Position numbers and translations under genes: made by a program
Shown here: in pieces, positions 1 through 9,556 of the stretch
Position numbering within the stretch: position 1 is the first letter of the stretch
Layout: every line of letters starts with the position of its first letter
DNA from: Singulisphaera sp. GP187
GTDB taxonomy: Bacteria > Planctomycetota > Phycisphaerae > Phycisphaerales > SM1A02
Assembly (NCBI GenBank): GCA_945868805.1
Contig: CAMBMO010000001.1
Span: forward strand, 124,001 to 188,000
Length of the DNA: 64,000 bases
Direction: 5' to 3'
Notes under the pieces: model-generated
Told to the model about the DNA's origin: nothing
The model's input: only the letters and a program-made list of their open reading frames with translations
Databases searched by the model: none

Positions 1-2
1 CA

Positions 3-590
3 AATCGATTCATCGTCGAGGCGCCGGTCTACGACGAGTTTGTCGCTGGACTCGCGTCGCTCGCGAGCGAGCTTCGCGTTGGTTGCGGCAGAGATGAGGG
101 CGTTCGGATCGGACCATTGATCGACGATCGAGCCATCGAGCGGGTCCGCAGTCAAATCACAGACGCCGTGGCGAAGGGGGCTTCCATCGTGACCGGCGGA
201 AAATCGGTGGCGGTCGCAGGATGCCTTGACCGGTTCTTTGCGCCGACCATTCTTGCGAATGCGACGAGAGAAATGCTCTGTTTTCAGGAGGAAACCTTTG
301 GACCAGTCGCTCCCGTCGCGCGCTTTACGGGGGAGGCAGAGGCGATCGAATTCGCCAACGCCACGCCATTCGGACTCGCGGGATATGTCTACTCCCGTGA
401 CGAAGAAAGGATCGAGCGAATGGTTCGATCGATGAACTGCGGAATCGTTGGCACGAACACAGGAATCATCAGCGATGCATATGCACCCTTTGGCGGTCGA
501 GGTTGGTCTGGATTCGGTCGCGAAGGCGGTCGATGGGGGCTCGAGGAGTACACCTCATGGAAATACGTTTGCTCGGCGGTCACAACCTGA
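3..590 (+). CDS. gabD: NAD(P)-dependent succinate-semialdehyde dehydrogenase, 3' part
   Basis: C-terminal part of an aldehyde dehydrogenase. The frame is open from the first bases, so the 5' end lies outside the window. The visible part carries GPLID, the EETFGP motif, and the ending GIVGTNTGIISD...APFGG...SGFGREG, which is very close to GabD enzymes that oxidise succinate semialdehyde to succinate (GABA and 4-hydroxybutyrate degradation). The window begins just after the position expected for the catalytic cysteine, so that residue cannot be checked. It converges on rpoD with a gap of about 57 bases. The ALDH family is certain; the exact substrate is inferred from the C-terminal signature. 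Confidence 0.9.
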   Translation, partial: NRFIVEAPVYDEFVAGLASLASELRVGCGRDEGVRIGPLIDDRAIERVRSQITDAVAKGASIVTGGKSVAVAGCLDRFFAPTILANATREMLCFQEETFGPVAPVARFTGEAEAIEFANATPFGLAGYVYSRDEERIERMVRSMNCGIVGTNTGIISDAYAPFGGRGWSGFGREGGRWGLEEYTSWKYVCSAVTT

Positions 591-647
591 CCAACCCCAA
601 CAACATAGATCGACGATACGAAGGTTCGTCGCCGTGGCTGAAGTCGA

Positions 648-2558
648 TCACTCCGCCGTCGGTGGCACTTCGATGTCGCCATCTCCGTCGCCTTCCATGA
701 AACTCGTGAGGCGTTGTCGTCGAACCGGATGCTGCAATTTGCGCAGTGCCTTGCTTTCGACCTGACGAACTCGTTCGCGCGTGACCTTGAAAATTCGACC
801 GACTTCTTCGAGCGTGTATGTGTAACCGTCACCGATGCCGTAGCGAAGCTTCAAGATCTCGCGCTCTCGGTAGGTGAGGGTTTTCAGAACATCGTTGATC
901 CGGGTCCGAAGCATTTCGCTCGCGGCGGAGATGCTTGGAGCTTCCTGTCGTTCGTCTTCGATGAAATCGCCGAAGTGCGAATCTTCGCTTTCGCCAACGG
1001 GTCGATCAAGGGAGATCGGATGGCGGGAAATCTTCAAGACCCGCTTCACTTCTTCGACTGGCATCTTTGCCTTTGCGGCGATCTCGTCGTGATTCGGCTC
1101 GTGGCCGAGTTCCTGAAGAAGGTGCTTCTGGATGTTGCGCAGTTTCGACATCGTTTCGATCATGTGAACGGGGACACGGATCGTGCGCGCATGATCCGCA
1201 ATCGCTCGCGTGATCGCCTGCCTGATCCACCAGGTCGCGTACGTCGAGAACTTGTATCCACGCTTGTACTCGTACTTGTCGACCGCGCGCATAAGTCCCG
1301 TATTGCCCTCCTGAATGATGTCCAGGAATGGCAACCCTCGGTTTCGATACTTCTTCGCGATCGACACAACGAGTCGCAAATTACCACCCGAAAGCGCACG
1401 CTTGGCAAGTTCGTGTTCGACGAAGATCTGTCCGATCGATCGAACTCGTTTCCCGAGATCAATCGGATTCTCGAGAACCAAGTTCTGCAGTCCCGACAAC
1501 TCCTCGCGCTGAACCTGCGTGTCTTCGGCTTCATACCGTTCTGGATTCTTCTCGGCGCGCTCGATCAGGCGACCCAGCTCTTCGCATTTTCGATTCACGC
1601 TGTTGAGCTTTCTCATCAGTGGCTGAATTCGACCGGTTCGAAGACAACACTCCTCGATCAGCGTCGAGATACGACGGCGATTTGCCCACATCTTCTGGCG
1701 AATGGACTCGATGCGATCCTCGGTCAGATCGCCCGAATCCAATTGGCTCCACAGCTTGGCGTTCTGCTCGAGCTTGATGCGAATCGTTCCCAAGTTGTAT
1801 GGAATTCGTGAGGCAATGCGCTCCTTCGCGTTCGATTCCGCTGTTGAGATTCGCATCGTTCGATCGAATGGCAGAGTGCCCTCGTGCACCTGTTGGAGAA
1901 TCTCAACCGCTTGCGAAGCGCAATACTCGCTCTCAAGAACCATCCGCCGAAAAATGTAACGACTCATCTCGATCTTCTTCGCAAGACGAATCTCTTCTTC
2001 GCGCGTCAGCAACGGGATCGAACCCATCTGCGTGAGGTACATGCGGATCGGATCGTCGATCCGGACGGGATTCGGTTCGGACATTGCAAAATCGAGGTTG
2101 CCGCTCAAGTCATCGTCGAGTCCGTCGTCATCGGCACCAGCAGCCTCCGGCCCGGCGACACCTTCTTGTTGCCGCAACTTGATTCGAGCGGCAGCGACTG
2201 CGACCGCCGCAGCGCCAACGAGTGGACGAGGTGTCGTGGGAGACGCGTGTGATGCCGTCGTCGAGTGATCCGCGTTGGCACTGCGCCGCACTTTCTTGTC
2301 GGTATCACGGAGGAACCGTAAATCGGTCTGCAATTGGGCGGGAAATGCGACGTGACCAGCACGTCGCATCTCAACCTCGTCGATCAGCGCGATGTTGTTC
2401 TGCGCGAGCAAAACAAGTAACTCATCGAGGGGATACGGGTCGATGAAATCATCCGGGAGGCACGTATTCAACTCTTCGTAGCTGAGCCATCCACGCTTGC
2501 GACCAGCATGAACGAGAGAACGAAGCACAGGGTGCAATTCTTGAAGAATGAGACTCAT
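648..2558 (-). CDS. rpoD: RNA polymerase primary sigma factor RpoD
   Basis: Principal sigma-70 factor, 636 aa. A region 1.1-like segment lies at residues 10-65 and region 1.2 near 166-200 ([12 protein letters not shown]). Region 2 starts near 382 and includes [32 protein letters not shown] and [12 protein letters not shown]. Region 3 follows, and region 4 lies near 550-615 with the helix-turn-helix [10 protein letters not shown]. The frame extends 31 codons further upstream, but I chose the inner ATG because AAGGAG stands 8 bases before it and the protein then begins [10 protein letters not shown], as expected for region 1.1. It lies 73 bases downstream of dnaG on the same strand, the classical dnaG-rpoD arrangement; rpsU is not present here. 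Confidence 0.97.
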   Translation of the reverse strand: MSLILQELHPVLRSLVHAGRKRGWLSYEELNTCLPDDFIDPYPLDELLVLLAQNNIALIDEVEMRRAGHVAFPAQLQTDLRFLRDTDKKVRRSANADHSTTASHASPTTPRPLVGAAAVAVAAARIKLRQQEGVAGPEAAGADDDGLDDDLSGNLDFAMSEPNPVRIDDPIRMYLTQMGSIPLLTREEEIRLAKKIEMSRYIFRRMVLESEYCASQAVEILQQVHEGTLPFDRTMRISTAESNAKERIASRIPYNLGTIRIKLEQNAKLWSQLDSGDLTEDRIESIRQKMWANRRRISTLIEECCLRTGRIQPLMRKLNSVNRKCEELGRLIERAEKNPERYEAEDTQVQREELSGLQNLVLENPIDLGKRVRSIGQIFVEHELAKRALSGGNLRLVVSIAKKYRNRGLPFLDIIQEGNTGLMRAVDKYEYKRGYKFSTYATWWIRQAITRAIADHARTIRVPVHMIETMSKLRNIQKHLLQELGHEPNHDEIAAKAKMPVEEVKRVLKISRHPISLDRPVGESEDSHFGDFIEDERQEAPSISAASEMLRTRINDVLKTLTYREREILKLRYGIGDGYTYTLEEVGRIFKVTRERVRQVESKALRKLQHPVRRQRLTSFMEGDGDGDIEVPPTAE

Positions 2559-2631
2559 AATCGAAACTCCTTGGTCGAAGTGGATGGCACGTGGATGGAC
2601 GAAACAAAAGGATTGTGGAGCGCAGCACTCT

Positions 2632-4533
2632 TCATGATGCACTCCGAGCACTCTTGGCGATTGCGGACGGTCGGGGACCTGCGGCGCGGATCAACTCGAG
2701 CCTGTACGCCAATTCTTCGGGAGTGGTCGCCATTGGAGTGGATGCCAGCCGAAGACGACGATGGAGGTGGTCCAGAGCACGCGCTGCGACGATCACACCG
2801 TTGCGAGCCTCGGACTCGCGCTCGAATCGCTTTGTTCCAAGCGTGAACAAGTCAGTGGCAAGCGCCTTCAGTGCAGGGTCGTTGGTCTCCGCGAGCAGTT
2901 CCTGAACTGTGAACGACCGACCCGCTTCGAGCCGGTGAAAAATTGGCTCGTACAGCATTCGAGCCGCCGAGTCTTCAATTGAATCCGGGATGATGAACTC
3001 GGTGAGTGGCGCGGCATCGCCTTCCTCGTGCGAGATTCGGACATCACCGACGACTGGCCACGCAATCAAGATCGAAAGAAAGTCTCGCTCTGCGTTCCCG
3101 CGCGCGTTCGCCATCGGGGCTTGAACCGGTTCGGCGGGCGCAACCGCATCGCTGGCACGGGCTGCTGCGCGTCGACTCGATTGCAAGACCGCCTCAAGAT
3201 CTGCCACCGGCACTCCGCTCGTCATTGAAATCGAATCAATCACCAAGCGTCGTCGAATGCCATCGAGCGAACCCAATCCGAGCGCAAGAAGCTTTGCAAG
3301 CATCGCCTCGACCGTTCGCTGGCGCGCCGAGAGCCCTGGACGAGCATCCAATTCCCGGCGAAATCCGCTCACAAGATGGGTGAGAGCATCTTCTGACTGC
3401 GCGAGCGCCAAGTCGAAGCGTTCGCGACCATCGGGTTGTCTGAGCAGTTCGTCTGGGTCGAGATTGTCCGGAAGCGTGCAAATCTTGAGGTCGACCGGTG
3501 CCGCAAAGAACACATCCAAGGCTCGGTCTGCTGCTCGCTGACCAGCGGTATCGCCGTCAAAGAGCAGCACGATCGTATCGCAGAGCCGTTGAAGAACCCT
3601 TGCATGATCCCGAGTGAGGGCGGTTCCGAGAGTCGCGACCGCATTCTCGATTCCAGCTCGGTGACATGCGATGACGTCTGTGTACCCCTCAGTGATGATC
3701 GCAGTGCGTGATTGAATGATGGCCCGCTTGGCGAGGTGGATGCCGTAGAGAGACTTCGATTTGTGGAAGAGAGCACTCTCGGGGCTGTTCAGATATTTGG
3801 GTTCGTCGTCTGGATCTATTGAACGAGCACCAAATGCGATGCACCGACCGAGTTCATCAGCGATGGGGAACATCACTCGATTTCGAAACCCGTCAACAAG
3901 CGCGCCCCGACGCCTCAGCAAACCCGCCGCTTCGAATGATGCACGAATGACTGCGGGGGAGGTCGACTCGTCGCCGTTGTGGCTCTGATTCAACGCAAGT
4001 TTCTCCACATAGTTGGCAAGCCCATCGATTGCTCCTTGCGACGCTCCCAATCCGAAACGCTCGATCATCACAGCGTCGATTCCTCGCTTGGCAAGTGCTT
4101 CTCGCGCGACTCTTCCGAGCACGGGATCGTTGAGGGTTCGAGCGAAATACCTCTGCGCCGCATCGCTAGCACGCCTGAGGGAAGCCGGGCTATCGGGATC
4201 TGTCGCTCGGGGCGCATCGGAATCGCGCATCTGCAACTGAATCCCCGCTCGTTGAGCCAAAAACCGCAGGGCCTCAATGAAGTCCATCCGGTGATAGTTC
4301 ATCATGAAATCGATGGCATTTCCGCTCACCCCACAGGCGAAGCAGTTGTAAAACGCATTCCCTTTATGAGTCACGACCGAAAATGACGGCCGACGATCCT
4401 CGTGGAATGGACAAAGCCCGACATGCTCTCGCCCCTTTGGACGAAGAACCACCGACTCGCCCACGAGGGTGACGAGATCTGTCAGCTCGAGAACACGGTC
4501 TCGATCAGAAGAATCGGTGCGGGAGGGGATCAC
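2632..4533 (-). CDS. dnaG: DNA primase DnaG
   Basis: Synthesises RNA primers at the replication fork. 633 aa. The N-terminal CHC2 zinc ribbon is visible as C41, H44, C64 and C67. The catalytic Toprim domain has [11 protein letters not shown] with E282, and LLFDGDTAG with the Asp pair at 326 and 328. The C-terminal part is the usual divergent helicase-interaction region. The start is GTG; no strong Shine-Dalgarno precedes it. It is followed by rpoD and probably co-transcribed with it. Upstream is a 647-base stretch without a gene that holds a good sigma-70 promoter on this strand. Confidence 0.96.
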   Translation of the reverse strand: MIPSRTDSSDRDRVLELTDLVTLVGESVVLRPKGREHVGLCPFHEDRRPSFSVVTHKGNAFYNCFACGVSGNAIDFMMNYHRMDFIEALRFLAQRAGIQLQMRDSDAPRATDPDSPASLRRASDAAQRYFARTLNDPVLGRVAREALAKRGIDAVMIERFGLGASQGAIDGLANYVEKLALNQSHNGDESTSPAVIRASFEAAGLLRRRGALVDGFRNRVMFPIADELGRCIAFGARSIDPDDEPKYLNSPESALFHKSKSLYGIHLAKRAIIQSRTAIITEGYTDVIACHRAGIENAVATLGTALTRDHARVLQRLCDTIVLLFDGDTAGQRAADRALDVFFAAPVDLKICTLPDNLDPDELLRQPDGRERFDLALAQSEDALTHLVSGFRRELDARPGLSARQRTVEAMLAKLLALGLGSLDGIRRRLVIDSISMTSGVPVADLEAVLQSSRRAAARASDAVAPAEPVQAPMANARGNAERDFLSILIAWPVVGDVRISHEEGDAAPLTEFIIPDSIEDSAARMLYEPIFHRLEAGRSFTVQELLAETNDPALKALATDLFTLGTKRFERESEARNGVIVAARALDHLHRRLRLASTPMATTPEELAYRLELIRAAGPRPSAIAKSARSAS

Positions 4534-5049
4534 GTTTTTCGATACCTAAGACAAATAAGCTTATGCAGGCAAGGGGGTTACGGTCATTTTCGACGCCAAG
4601 TTCGAAACAAATCCGATACGAATCGAATCCGGGTCAGTTCCAGCGAAACTCGGATGCGTGGCAAGTCGCATTCTTCGCTTGAAGCAAGGGCGCCACTCCC
4701 CAATTTCAAGACAAACAACTCACAGTCCGGACAGCAATCACAACCACTCAGGAGATCAGCTTGGTTGGGACATGTATGACATGGACCAAAACCAACCACC
4801 CACCCACTGCGAACGCAAAGCGAACACAGTGAAAACCCCTGAGTCAAGAATTCTGATCCAAAACTGAAAACGCTGGATCCACACTCAAGCAAACGGCGGT
4901 TCAGACTAAATCGTCGCCGAAGCGACGGACCATCCAAACCACTGTCACCGGGAATCCGGCCTGGCAGGGAACTGTTGCCCAAGTCCCGAATGCCGACCAT
5001 GGCACTTCGATTTGACTTGTAGGGCTCGAAATCCTCTGCGAACGACTCG

Positions 5050-5077
5050 ATTCTATGCCGAATTCGGGCCCCGTCAA
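5050..5077 (-). promoter_or_regulatory. Sigma-70 type promoter reading toward dnaG-rpoD
   Basis: On the minus strand TTGACG (5077-5072) and TAGAAT (5055-5050) are separated by 16 bases; each hexamer matches five of six consensus positions. The predicted start is near 5043, about 510 bases before the dnaG GTG. This is one of the best consensus promoters I could see in the window. Use by dnaG is inferred from direction only. Confidence 0.5.
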
Positions 5078-5103
5078 GAAAAACACAGATAAATTTGAAA
5101 ATT

Positions 5104-5140
5104 TTGCGCGAGGTTGCTATGCGGATCGCGCGTCGCGCAA
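5104..5140 (-). terminator. Possible terminator after rpmB
   Basis: On the minus strand, 40 bases past the rpmB stop, TTGCGCGA and TCGCGCAA form an 8-bp stem with a 21-base loop, followed by an A/T-rich run (AAATTTTCAAATTT). The loop is long and the U-run imperfect, so confidence is low. Confidence 0.3.
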
Positions 5141-5180
5141 GAGTTTGCCCCCAAATGACATCATCAAGAAACCAGGAAAA

Positions 5181-5453
5181 TCAAGCCCCTGCGACGAGTT
5201 TTCTGGTGTAGGCAAACTTTCGTCGGATTGGTTTGACGACGAGTCCACTTCGAATCGCCCGCGTACTCGCGAGGATACGTACTGGCTTGCCGTCCACGAC
5301 TGCCTTGACTCGCTGCAAATTTGGCTTGAATTTGCGCTTGGTCACGCTCGTCGTCTTGATGCCGACTCCTCCGAGGTACTTCGCCTTTCCGCGTCGCGTA
5401 ATTCGATGTCCTGAAGTTGTTCGTGATCCAGTAAAAAAGCAAACGCGTGGCAT
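5181..5453 (-). CDS. rpmB: Large ribosomal subunit protein bL28
   Basis: Ribosomal protein L28, 90 aa, within the usual 60-95. The sequence MPRVCFFTGSRTTSGHRITRRG, the FKPNLQ segment and the basic KRKFKPN core are characteristic, as is the ending RSGLVVKPIRRKF. The frame continues 47 codons upstream, but the inner ATG is preceded by GGAGAG at 5 bases and gives the normal L28 N-terminus. The zinc-binding Cys pairs of some L28 proteins are missing (a single Cys near the N-terminus), so this is the zinc-free type. It stands between the fRMsr-like gene and the dnaG leader, all on the minus strand. Confidence 0.95.
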   Translation of the reverse strand: MPRVCFFTGSRTTSGHRITRRGKAKYLGGVGIKTTSVTKRKFKPNLQRVKAVVDGKPVRILASTRAIRSGLVVKPIRRKFAYTRKLVAGA

Positions 5454-5544
5454 GTGGTCTCTCCGAAGGGTCGGCGAGGCTACCCATTTGCATGGGAATT
5501 CGCAAGCCCCTCGTGGATCCAAGGGCAATGGGCCTCCGGTTCGC

Positions 5545-6030
5545 TCAGTCGGGCCCGGCCCGAGTGGAGAGCGCCGCAGATTCAAGCATCTCAATCAGCT
5601 GGACCTGATCGTCATTGGTGAAGTGCCCAGCGATGTGACTATCCGCGTCCAGAACTCCCCAAATCGTGCCATCTGAAGCGAAGCAGGGGATTACGATTTC
5701 GCTCAGATCGAGGGGGTCGCATGCGATGTACTTGGCTCCGAGAGTGCGAACATCCTTGACGATGATCGGGGTTCTGGCGAGAAGTGATTGGCCACAGACT
5801 CCGTGCAAACCGATTGGACTGCACGCCGGCTTGTCACGGCGCGGACCGAGGATCAGACGACGATCACTCGGTTCGGCTGGTCGATCGATATAGAAACCGA
5901 TCCATGAAAGTCCGTGGGGAGCGAGACCATCCCACAAGATGTCAATGAGCGCCGACATTCTTCCCTCGCGCGTACTCGCAGATTGTCCAATGCGACAAAC
6001 TCGATGATGGAGGCTCTCCCAGCGGGTCAT
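5545..6030 (-). CDS. GAF-domain protein, probable free methionine-(R)-sulfoxide reductase
   Basis: A single GAF domain of about 160 aa. It resembles fRMsr enzymes (E. coli YebR/MsrC type), which reduce free methionine-R-sulfoxide. The diagnostic segments are WIGFYI, HGVCGQS, YIACDPLDLSEIVIP and WGVLDADS; the cysteines in GVCG and IACD sit where the resolving and catalytic cysteines of fRMsr stand, and a third lies in PACSP. The ATG at 6030 leaves 25 bases after clpX and gives the normal family length; a TTG at 6099 would add 23 residues and overlap clpX. It lies just downstream of clpX on the same strand. The function is inferred from motifs. Confidence 0.85.
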   Translation of the reverse strand: MTRWESLHHRVCRIGQSASTREGRMSALIDILWDGLAPHGLSWIGFYIDRPAEPSDRRLILGPRRDKPACSPIGLHGVCGQSLLARTPIIVKDVRTLGAKYIACDPLDLSEIVIPCFASDGTIWGVLDADSHIAGHFTNDDQVQLIEMLESAALSTRAGPD

Positions 6031-6055
6031 CGGTGGCAACGAAACACCCACATCG

Positions 6056-7489
6056 TTAGGCACTCTCGCGAGCGCGTTGCCGAGCTCTTTCCAGAACAAC
6101 TGCGCCCGTGCGAACGGACTCTTCGTCGATTCGATAGGTCGTGTTTGCGTTGTCGAGTTCCGGAAGTTGATACATCAGGTCGGTCATCAATTCATCGACG
6201 ACGGCTCGCAATCCACGAGCGCCAGTCTCTCGCTCCATGGCCCGATCTGCGATGGCTTCGAGCGCACCCCGCGTGAATTCGAGGCCAGTGCCTTCGAGCT
6301 TGAAGAGGTGCTGATACTGCTTGACGAGCGCGTTCTTCGGTTCCGTCAGGATCTGAATCATCGCGTCGCGGTTGAGCGGGAGAAGTGAGCAAAGCACCGG
6401 CAGGCGACCGATGAGCTCTGGGATCAATCCGAATTCCAACAGGTCGTCGGGCTGAATCTGACTCAACATTGTGCAGTCATCCTGCAACTTCGATATCGAA
6501 TCGACCCCATCGGTCGAGAATCCAATCCGGCGCTTGCCGATTCGGCGACGCACGATGTCATCTATTCCGACGAACGAGCCACCACAGATGAAGAGGATGT
6601 GAGTCGTGTCGAGTTGAATGTATTGCTGCTCTGGATGCTTGCGTCCACCTTGCGGAGGAACATTTGCGACCGTTCCTTCGAGCATCTTGAGGAGGGATTG
6701 CTGCACTCCTTCACCCGAAACATCTCGCGTGATCGAGATATTGCCCGTCGTCTTTCCAATCTTGTCGATTTCGTCGATGTAGATGATCCCACGCTGAGCG
6801 GCTTCGACATCGAAATCAGCCGCCTGAAGCAACTTGAGAAGCAGGTTTTCAACATCCTCTCCGACATATCCGGCTTCGGTCAGAGTCGTCGCATCGCCGA
6901 TGGCGAATGGGACATTGAGGATTCGCGCAAGTGTTCGGGCGAGAAGTGTCTTACCCGTTCCAGTCGGTCCAACGAGTAACACATTGCTCTTGTCGAGTTC
7001 AACCGGGGCATCGGCACTCTCAAGCTGCGTGAGGCGCTTGTAGTGATTGTGAACCGCGACCGCAAGCGACTTCTTGGCCCTGTCTTGATCGATGACATAT
7101 TGATCGAGGTACTCCTTTACCTGACGGGGAGATGGGATCTGCGTCAGGGCGGGAGTCGCACTCGTAACGCGTCGCTTCTCTTGCTTGAAAATGTTTTGAC
7201 AGAGGTCCGTGCAGTTCGCACAGATGTAGACATCATTCGGTCCTTCGACCATCGGCCCAACTTCGCGGCTCGTCTTGCCGCAGAAACTGCAGGTGGTCAC
7301 TTTCTTTCCGCGAAAACCGCTATCACGACCGGATCCTCCCGAATTCGCGCCGTCGGACCCTCCGTTTCCAGGAGGTCCACCAGGACCGAACCCACCTTCG
7401 CGCGTTCCACCGCGACGACCACCGTTTCCTGGGGTGGCGGCAGAGGGGAGTACGGATTTCGAAGCCCGATTCTTCATGTCAGGAGTCAT
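6056..7489 (-). CDS. clpX: ATP-dependent Clp protease ATP-binding subunit ClpX
   Basis: AAA+ unfoldase that feeds substrates to ClpP. 477 aa. The zinc-binding domain has CSFC (67-70) and CANC (90-93). Walker A GPTGTGKT is at 174-181, the pore loop GYVG follows, then Walker [11 protein letters not shown], the RKH loop (GGRKHPEQQ) and the sensor region ELIGRLPV. Residues about 18-62 are a Gly-rich, low-complexity extension before the zinc domain; most ClpX proteins start the zinc domain within about 15 residues. The start may be the ATG at 7489, overlapping the upstream gene by 11 bases, or the ATG at 7477, one base after its stop. No clpP is adjacent; a small SHOCT-like gene takes its usual place. 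Confidence 0.97.
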   Translation of the reverse strand: MTPDMKNRASKSVLPSAATPGNGGRRGGTREGGFGPGGPPGNGGSDGANSGGSGRDSGFRGKKVTTCSFCGKTSREVGPMVEGPNDVYICANCTDLCQNIFKQEKRRVTSATPALTQIPSPRQVKEYLDQYVIDQDRAKKSLAVAVHNHYKRLTQLESADAPVELDKSNVLLVGPTGTGKTLLARTLARILNVPFAIGDATTLTEAGYVGEDVENLLLKLLQAADFDVEAAQRGIIYIDEIDKIGKTTGNISITRDVSGEGVQQSLLKMLEGTVANVPPQGGRKHPEQQYIQLDTTHILFICGGSFVGIDDIVRRRIGKRRIGFSTDGVDSISKLQDDCTMLSQIQPDDLLEFGLIPELIGRLPVLCSLLPLNRDAMIQILTEPKNALVKQYQHLFKLEGTGLEFTRGALEAIADRAMERETGARGLRAVVDELMTDLMYQLPELDNANTTYRIDEESVRTGAVVLERARQRARESA

Positions 7490-7832
7490 CGCCAGAAGTG
7501 TACTTCGCGCTCTTCGATCTGCTCGCGCTTCGTCGCTTGACCTGCGCGATCATCGCGTCACGTGCGGCCCGAAACTCGACGTCGGTGATCTCTCCTGATT
7601 CGAGCATCTCTCGCAGATCCGCCAGCGTGAAGCCGATCGGGTCGGTGCCTTCCCCGCGCATCCAGCGACGAAACAAGTAGATCGCGAGCGCACCTGCAAA
7701 CACAAGCGCGATCAACCATCCCAAAATTGGAAGGATCGACACGCCAACATCGGACGCCTGCGCAAAGAGCGGTGGCGATTCCATCACTTCGGAGCCTGGA
7801 TTCAAGGCGTCAAGGACCGAGAGATGGGTCAC
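7479..7832 (-). CDS. Small membrane protein with SHOCT-like C-terminal domain
   Basis: 117 aa. One hydrophobic helix at about residues 33-53 is followed by RRWMRGEG and then a short helical domain at about 68-97 ([26 protein letters not shown]), which resembles SHOCT domains. These are small oligomerisation modules found at protein ends. The tail is basic ([12 protein letters not shown]). The GTG start overlaps the tig stop (GTGA), and the stop lies one base before an ATG of clpX, so translation is probably coupled through tig, this gene and clpX. In most bacteria clpP sits between tig and clpX. A role with ClpX is only a guess from position. Confidence 0.75.
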   Translation of the reverse strand: MTHLSVLDALNPGSEVMESPPLFAQASDVGVSILPILGWLIALVFAGALAIYLFRRWMRGEGTDPIGFTLADLREMLESGEITDVEFRAARDAMIAQVKRRSASRSKSAKYTSGDDS

Positions 7833-9352
7833 GATTTCGACTTGCCCTCGCGGGACTTTGAGGGCTTGTCGGCTTTCCGAGCCGTTTCAGCATCGGGTTT
7901 TGACTTTGTCGCACCAGTCGGCTTTGGGTCCAATTTCGGTGCGACTTTCGGTGCAGTCGCGCTCTCGAGCTTTGGTTCCTTCTTCGCATTCGCCTCATCG
8001 TTCCACTCAGAAGCCGGAATGTCAGAGATCACCGCCTTCGCGATCACACGATCTGCCGACTTGTGCTCGCGAATCTGCAATGCAATTTCGCCAACTCGAT
8101 TCGATTTTTCCAATTCGGCGCGCATGGCATCGGGTCGCATTCCGCGCGACCTAGCAATCGCCGCGATTCGACCATTCACTTCGCCTTCGGTCGCTTCAAC
8201 ACCAAGTGTTTCCGCAAGCTTTGCGAGAAGGAAAAATAACTTGAGCCGTCTTCGAGTCTCGCCAGCGCTGGCGCCGCGAATCTCCGCGAGGCGACTCTCA
8301 ACTCGTTCTGACTCCGTTCCACGATAGAGCATTTCGAGTCGCTGCCTTTCGAGATCGCGCGCTACTTGTGCCTCTGAGAGTCGCGTCGGCAAGTCGAAGT
8401 CAACTTTGTCTGCCAGCTGCGCGAAGACCTGATCGCGCATCGCGCTTCGTTGTTCATCATCTCGCCTTCGCTCCAACACGCCCTTCAGATTTTCCTTCAG
8501 GAGGTCGATTGTCTCGACGCCGACCTTTGCCGCGATCTCATCGCGAGTCGCAGGAGCGATTCGCTCAGCCGCAGTAATCGAGTACTCCACGGAGAGTGGC
8601 TTTCCACGGATCTCGCTGATTTCATGACTTTCGGGTCCGTTCATCCGAATGGTGACACTCTCGCCGATCTTCTTTCCGATGAGAAGCGCGTCGAGTCCTT
8701 CGACCATGAGTCCGAGGAATGGACCCTTCCCAGCATCATCCTCTGCGGGCACGACCGTGAGCGCGTTCTCGGTTTCGAAGAAGACCTTGTCCTCGCCCTC
8801 TAACCTGACGACAGCTTTCCCGACCATCCGGTCGAGGGGTTGGAAGGGTCCTTCGATTTGAGCAGGCGCACCGAGTCGGTACGAAAGCCTTTCGATTTCT
8901 TCTTCAACATGCTTGGGTTCGATCTCGAGCATCGGCCGACGGAGTGCCATCCCTTCCCAGACTGGAAGCTCGAACTCTGGCATGACTTCGACCTCAACCG
9001 AGAGCGTGAAATCCTTGCCACGAACGAGCTCACTCTCCGTGGTCCCTTCGGCGAGCTCGGGTTGACCAATCGGCCTGATCTTGTTTGCTTCAAGCGCTTG
9101 TTGGTACGCCTGGGAGACCAGTTGCTGGCGAGCTTCCTGGAGGACAGCAGCTCCAAATTTCTTCTCGAGCAATCCGCGAGGGACACGGCCTTGTCGGAAT
9201 CCAGGCACGACCGCTTGAGCTGCGAGTCCGGAAAATGCGCTCTCGATTTGTTCGTTGACCTTGGCAGTCGGTACTGTGATGACGATCCGCTTGAGCGCCG
9301 GTCCGGCATCGGTGATCTGGACGGTGTTTTCAACGGTACTTGCAGTGCTCAT
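7829..9352 (-). CDS. tig: Trigger factor
   Basis: Ribosome-bound chaperone for nascent chains. 507 aa. The N-terminal ribosome-binding domain contains the signature VVPGFRQGRVPR (family GFRKGKVP). The central FKBP-like segment includes RMVGKAVVRLEGEDKVFFE, and the long helical C-terminal domain follows. The last 50 residues are Lys/Pro/Ala-rich ([12 protein letters not shown]), an extension beyond the core. The start at 9352 is supported by AAGGA 5 bases upstream and by the normal N-terminus; the frame itself reaches further up through a tandem repeat. First gene of the tig-SHOCT-clpX group. A TATACT -10-like element on the minus strand at 9458-9453 could be its promoter, although no matching -35 is seen. 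Confidence 0.95.
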   Translation of the reverse strand: MSTASTVENTVQITDAGPALKRIVITVPTAKVNEQIESAFSGLAAQAVVPGFRQGRVPRGLLEKKFGAAVLQEARQQLVSQAYQQALEANKIRPIGQPELAEGTTESELVRGKDFTLSVEVEVMPEFELPVWEGMALRRPMLEIEPKHVEEEIERLSYRLGAPAQIEGPFQPLDRMVGKAVVRLEGEDKVFFETENALTVVPAEDDAGKGPFLGLMVEGLDALLIGKKIGESVTIRMNGPESHEISEIRGKPLSVEYSITAAERIAPATRDEIAAKVGVETIDLLKENLKGVLERRRDDEQRSAMRDQVFAQLADKVDFDLPTRLSEAQVARDLERQRLEMLYRGTESERVESRLAEIRGASAGETRRRLKLFFLLAKLAETLGVEATEGEVNGRIAAIARSRGMRPDAMRAELEKSNRVGEIALQIREHKSADRVIAKAVISDIPASEWNDEANAKKEPKLESATAPKVAPKLDPKPTGATKSKPDAETARKADKPSKSREGKSKS

Positions 9353-9379
9353 AGAGTCCTTGCTGGGCAGAGTCCCAAG

Positions 9380-9420
9380 TTGGAACGGAGTTGGAACGGA
9401 GTTGGAACGGAGTTGGAACG
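9380..9420. repeat. 11-bp tandem repeat in the tig leader
   Basis: TTGGAACGGAG is repeated three times exactly and a fourth time partly (3.7 copies). It lies 28-68 bases upstream of the tig start, in the probable 5' untranslated region. On the transcribed strand the unit reads CTCCGTTCCAA. Confidence 0.9.
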
Positions 9421-9556
9421 AACGAAATCGAATCAAGTTTGAAGAGTCCCAGAGTATAGGGAGAATCTCTCAAAAAAGACCTTGCCCCGAAGAGGAGCGA
9501 TGGTTTCGACATCCAATGGTTGTTCGATTCGGAATGGAATGGTTCGATAACGGGTG

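Larger units (their letters stand above)
4534..5180. other. 647-base gene-free stretch between dnaG and rpmB
   Basis: The longest stretch without a convincing gene in the window. On the minus strand it contains a possible rpmB terminator (5104-5140) and then a strong-looking promoter (5050-5077), leaving a leader of about 510 bases before the dnaG start. A 138-codon frame on the minus strand at 4584-5000 is Cys-rich near its middle (CHTC, CDCCPDC) but has no ribosome binding site, family resemblance or typical composition, so I do not call it a gene. I tried to match tmRNA, SRP RNA and 6S RNA and saw no signature. It could be a structured leader, an unrecognised small RNA, or spacer. Confidence 0.5.

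Noticed and set aside
611-631. Small hairpin between gabD and rpoD
   Set aside because: Six-base stem without T-run on either side; too weak to call a terminator.
714-1811. 365-codon plus-strand frame opposite rpoD
   Set aside because: Antisense shadow; the minus-strand frame has all sigma-70 regions.
4584-5000. 138-codon Cys-rich frame upstream of dnaG
   Set aside because: No ribosome site, no known family, and irregular composition; recorded as part of the gene-free stretch instead.
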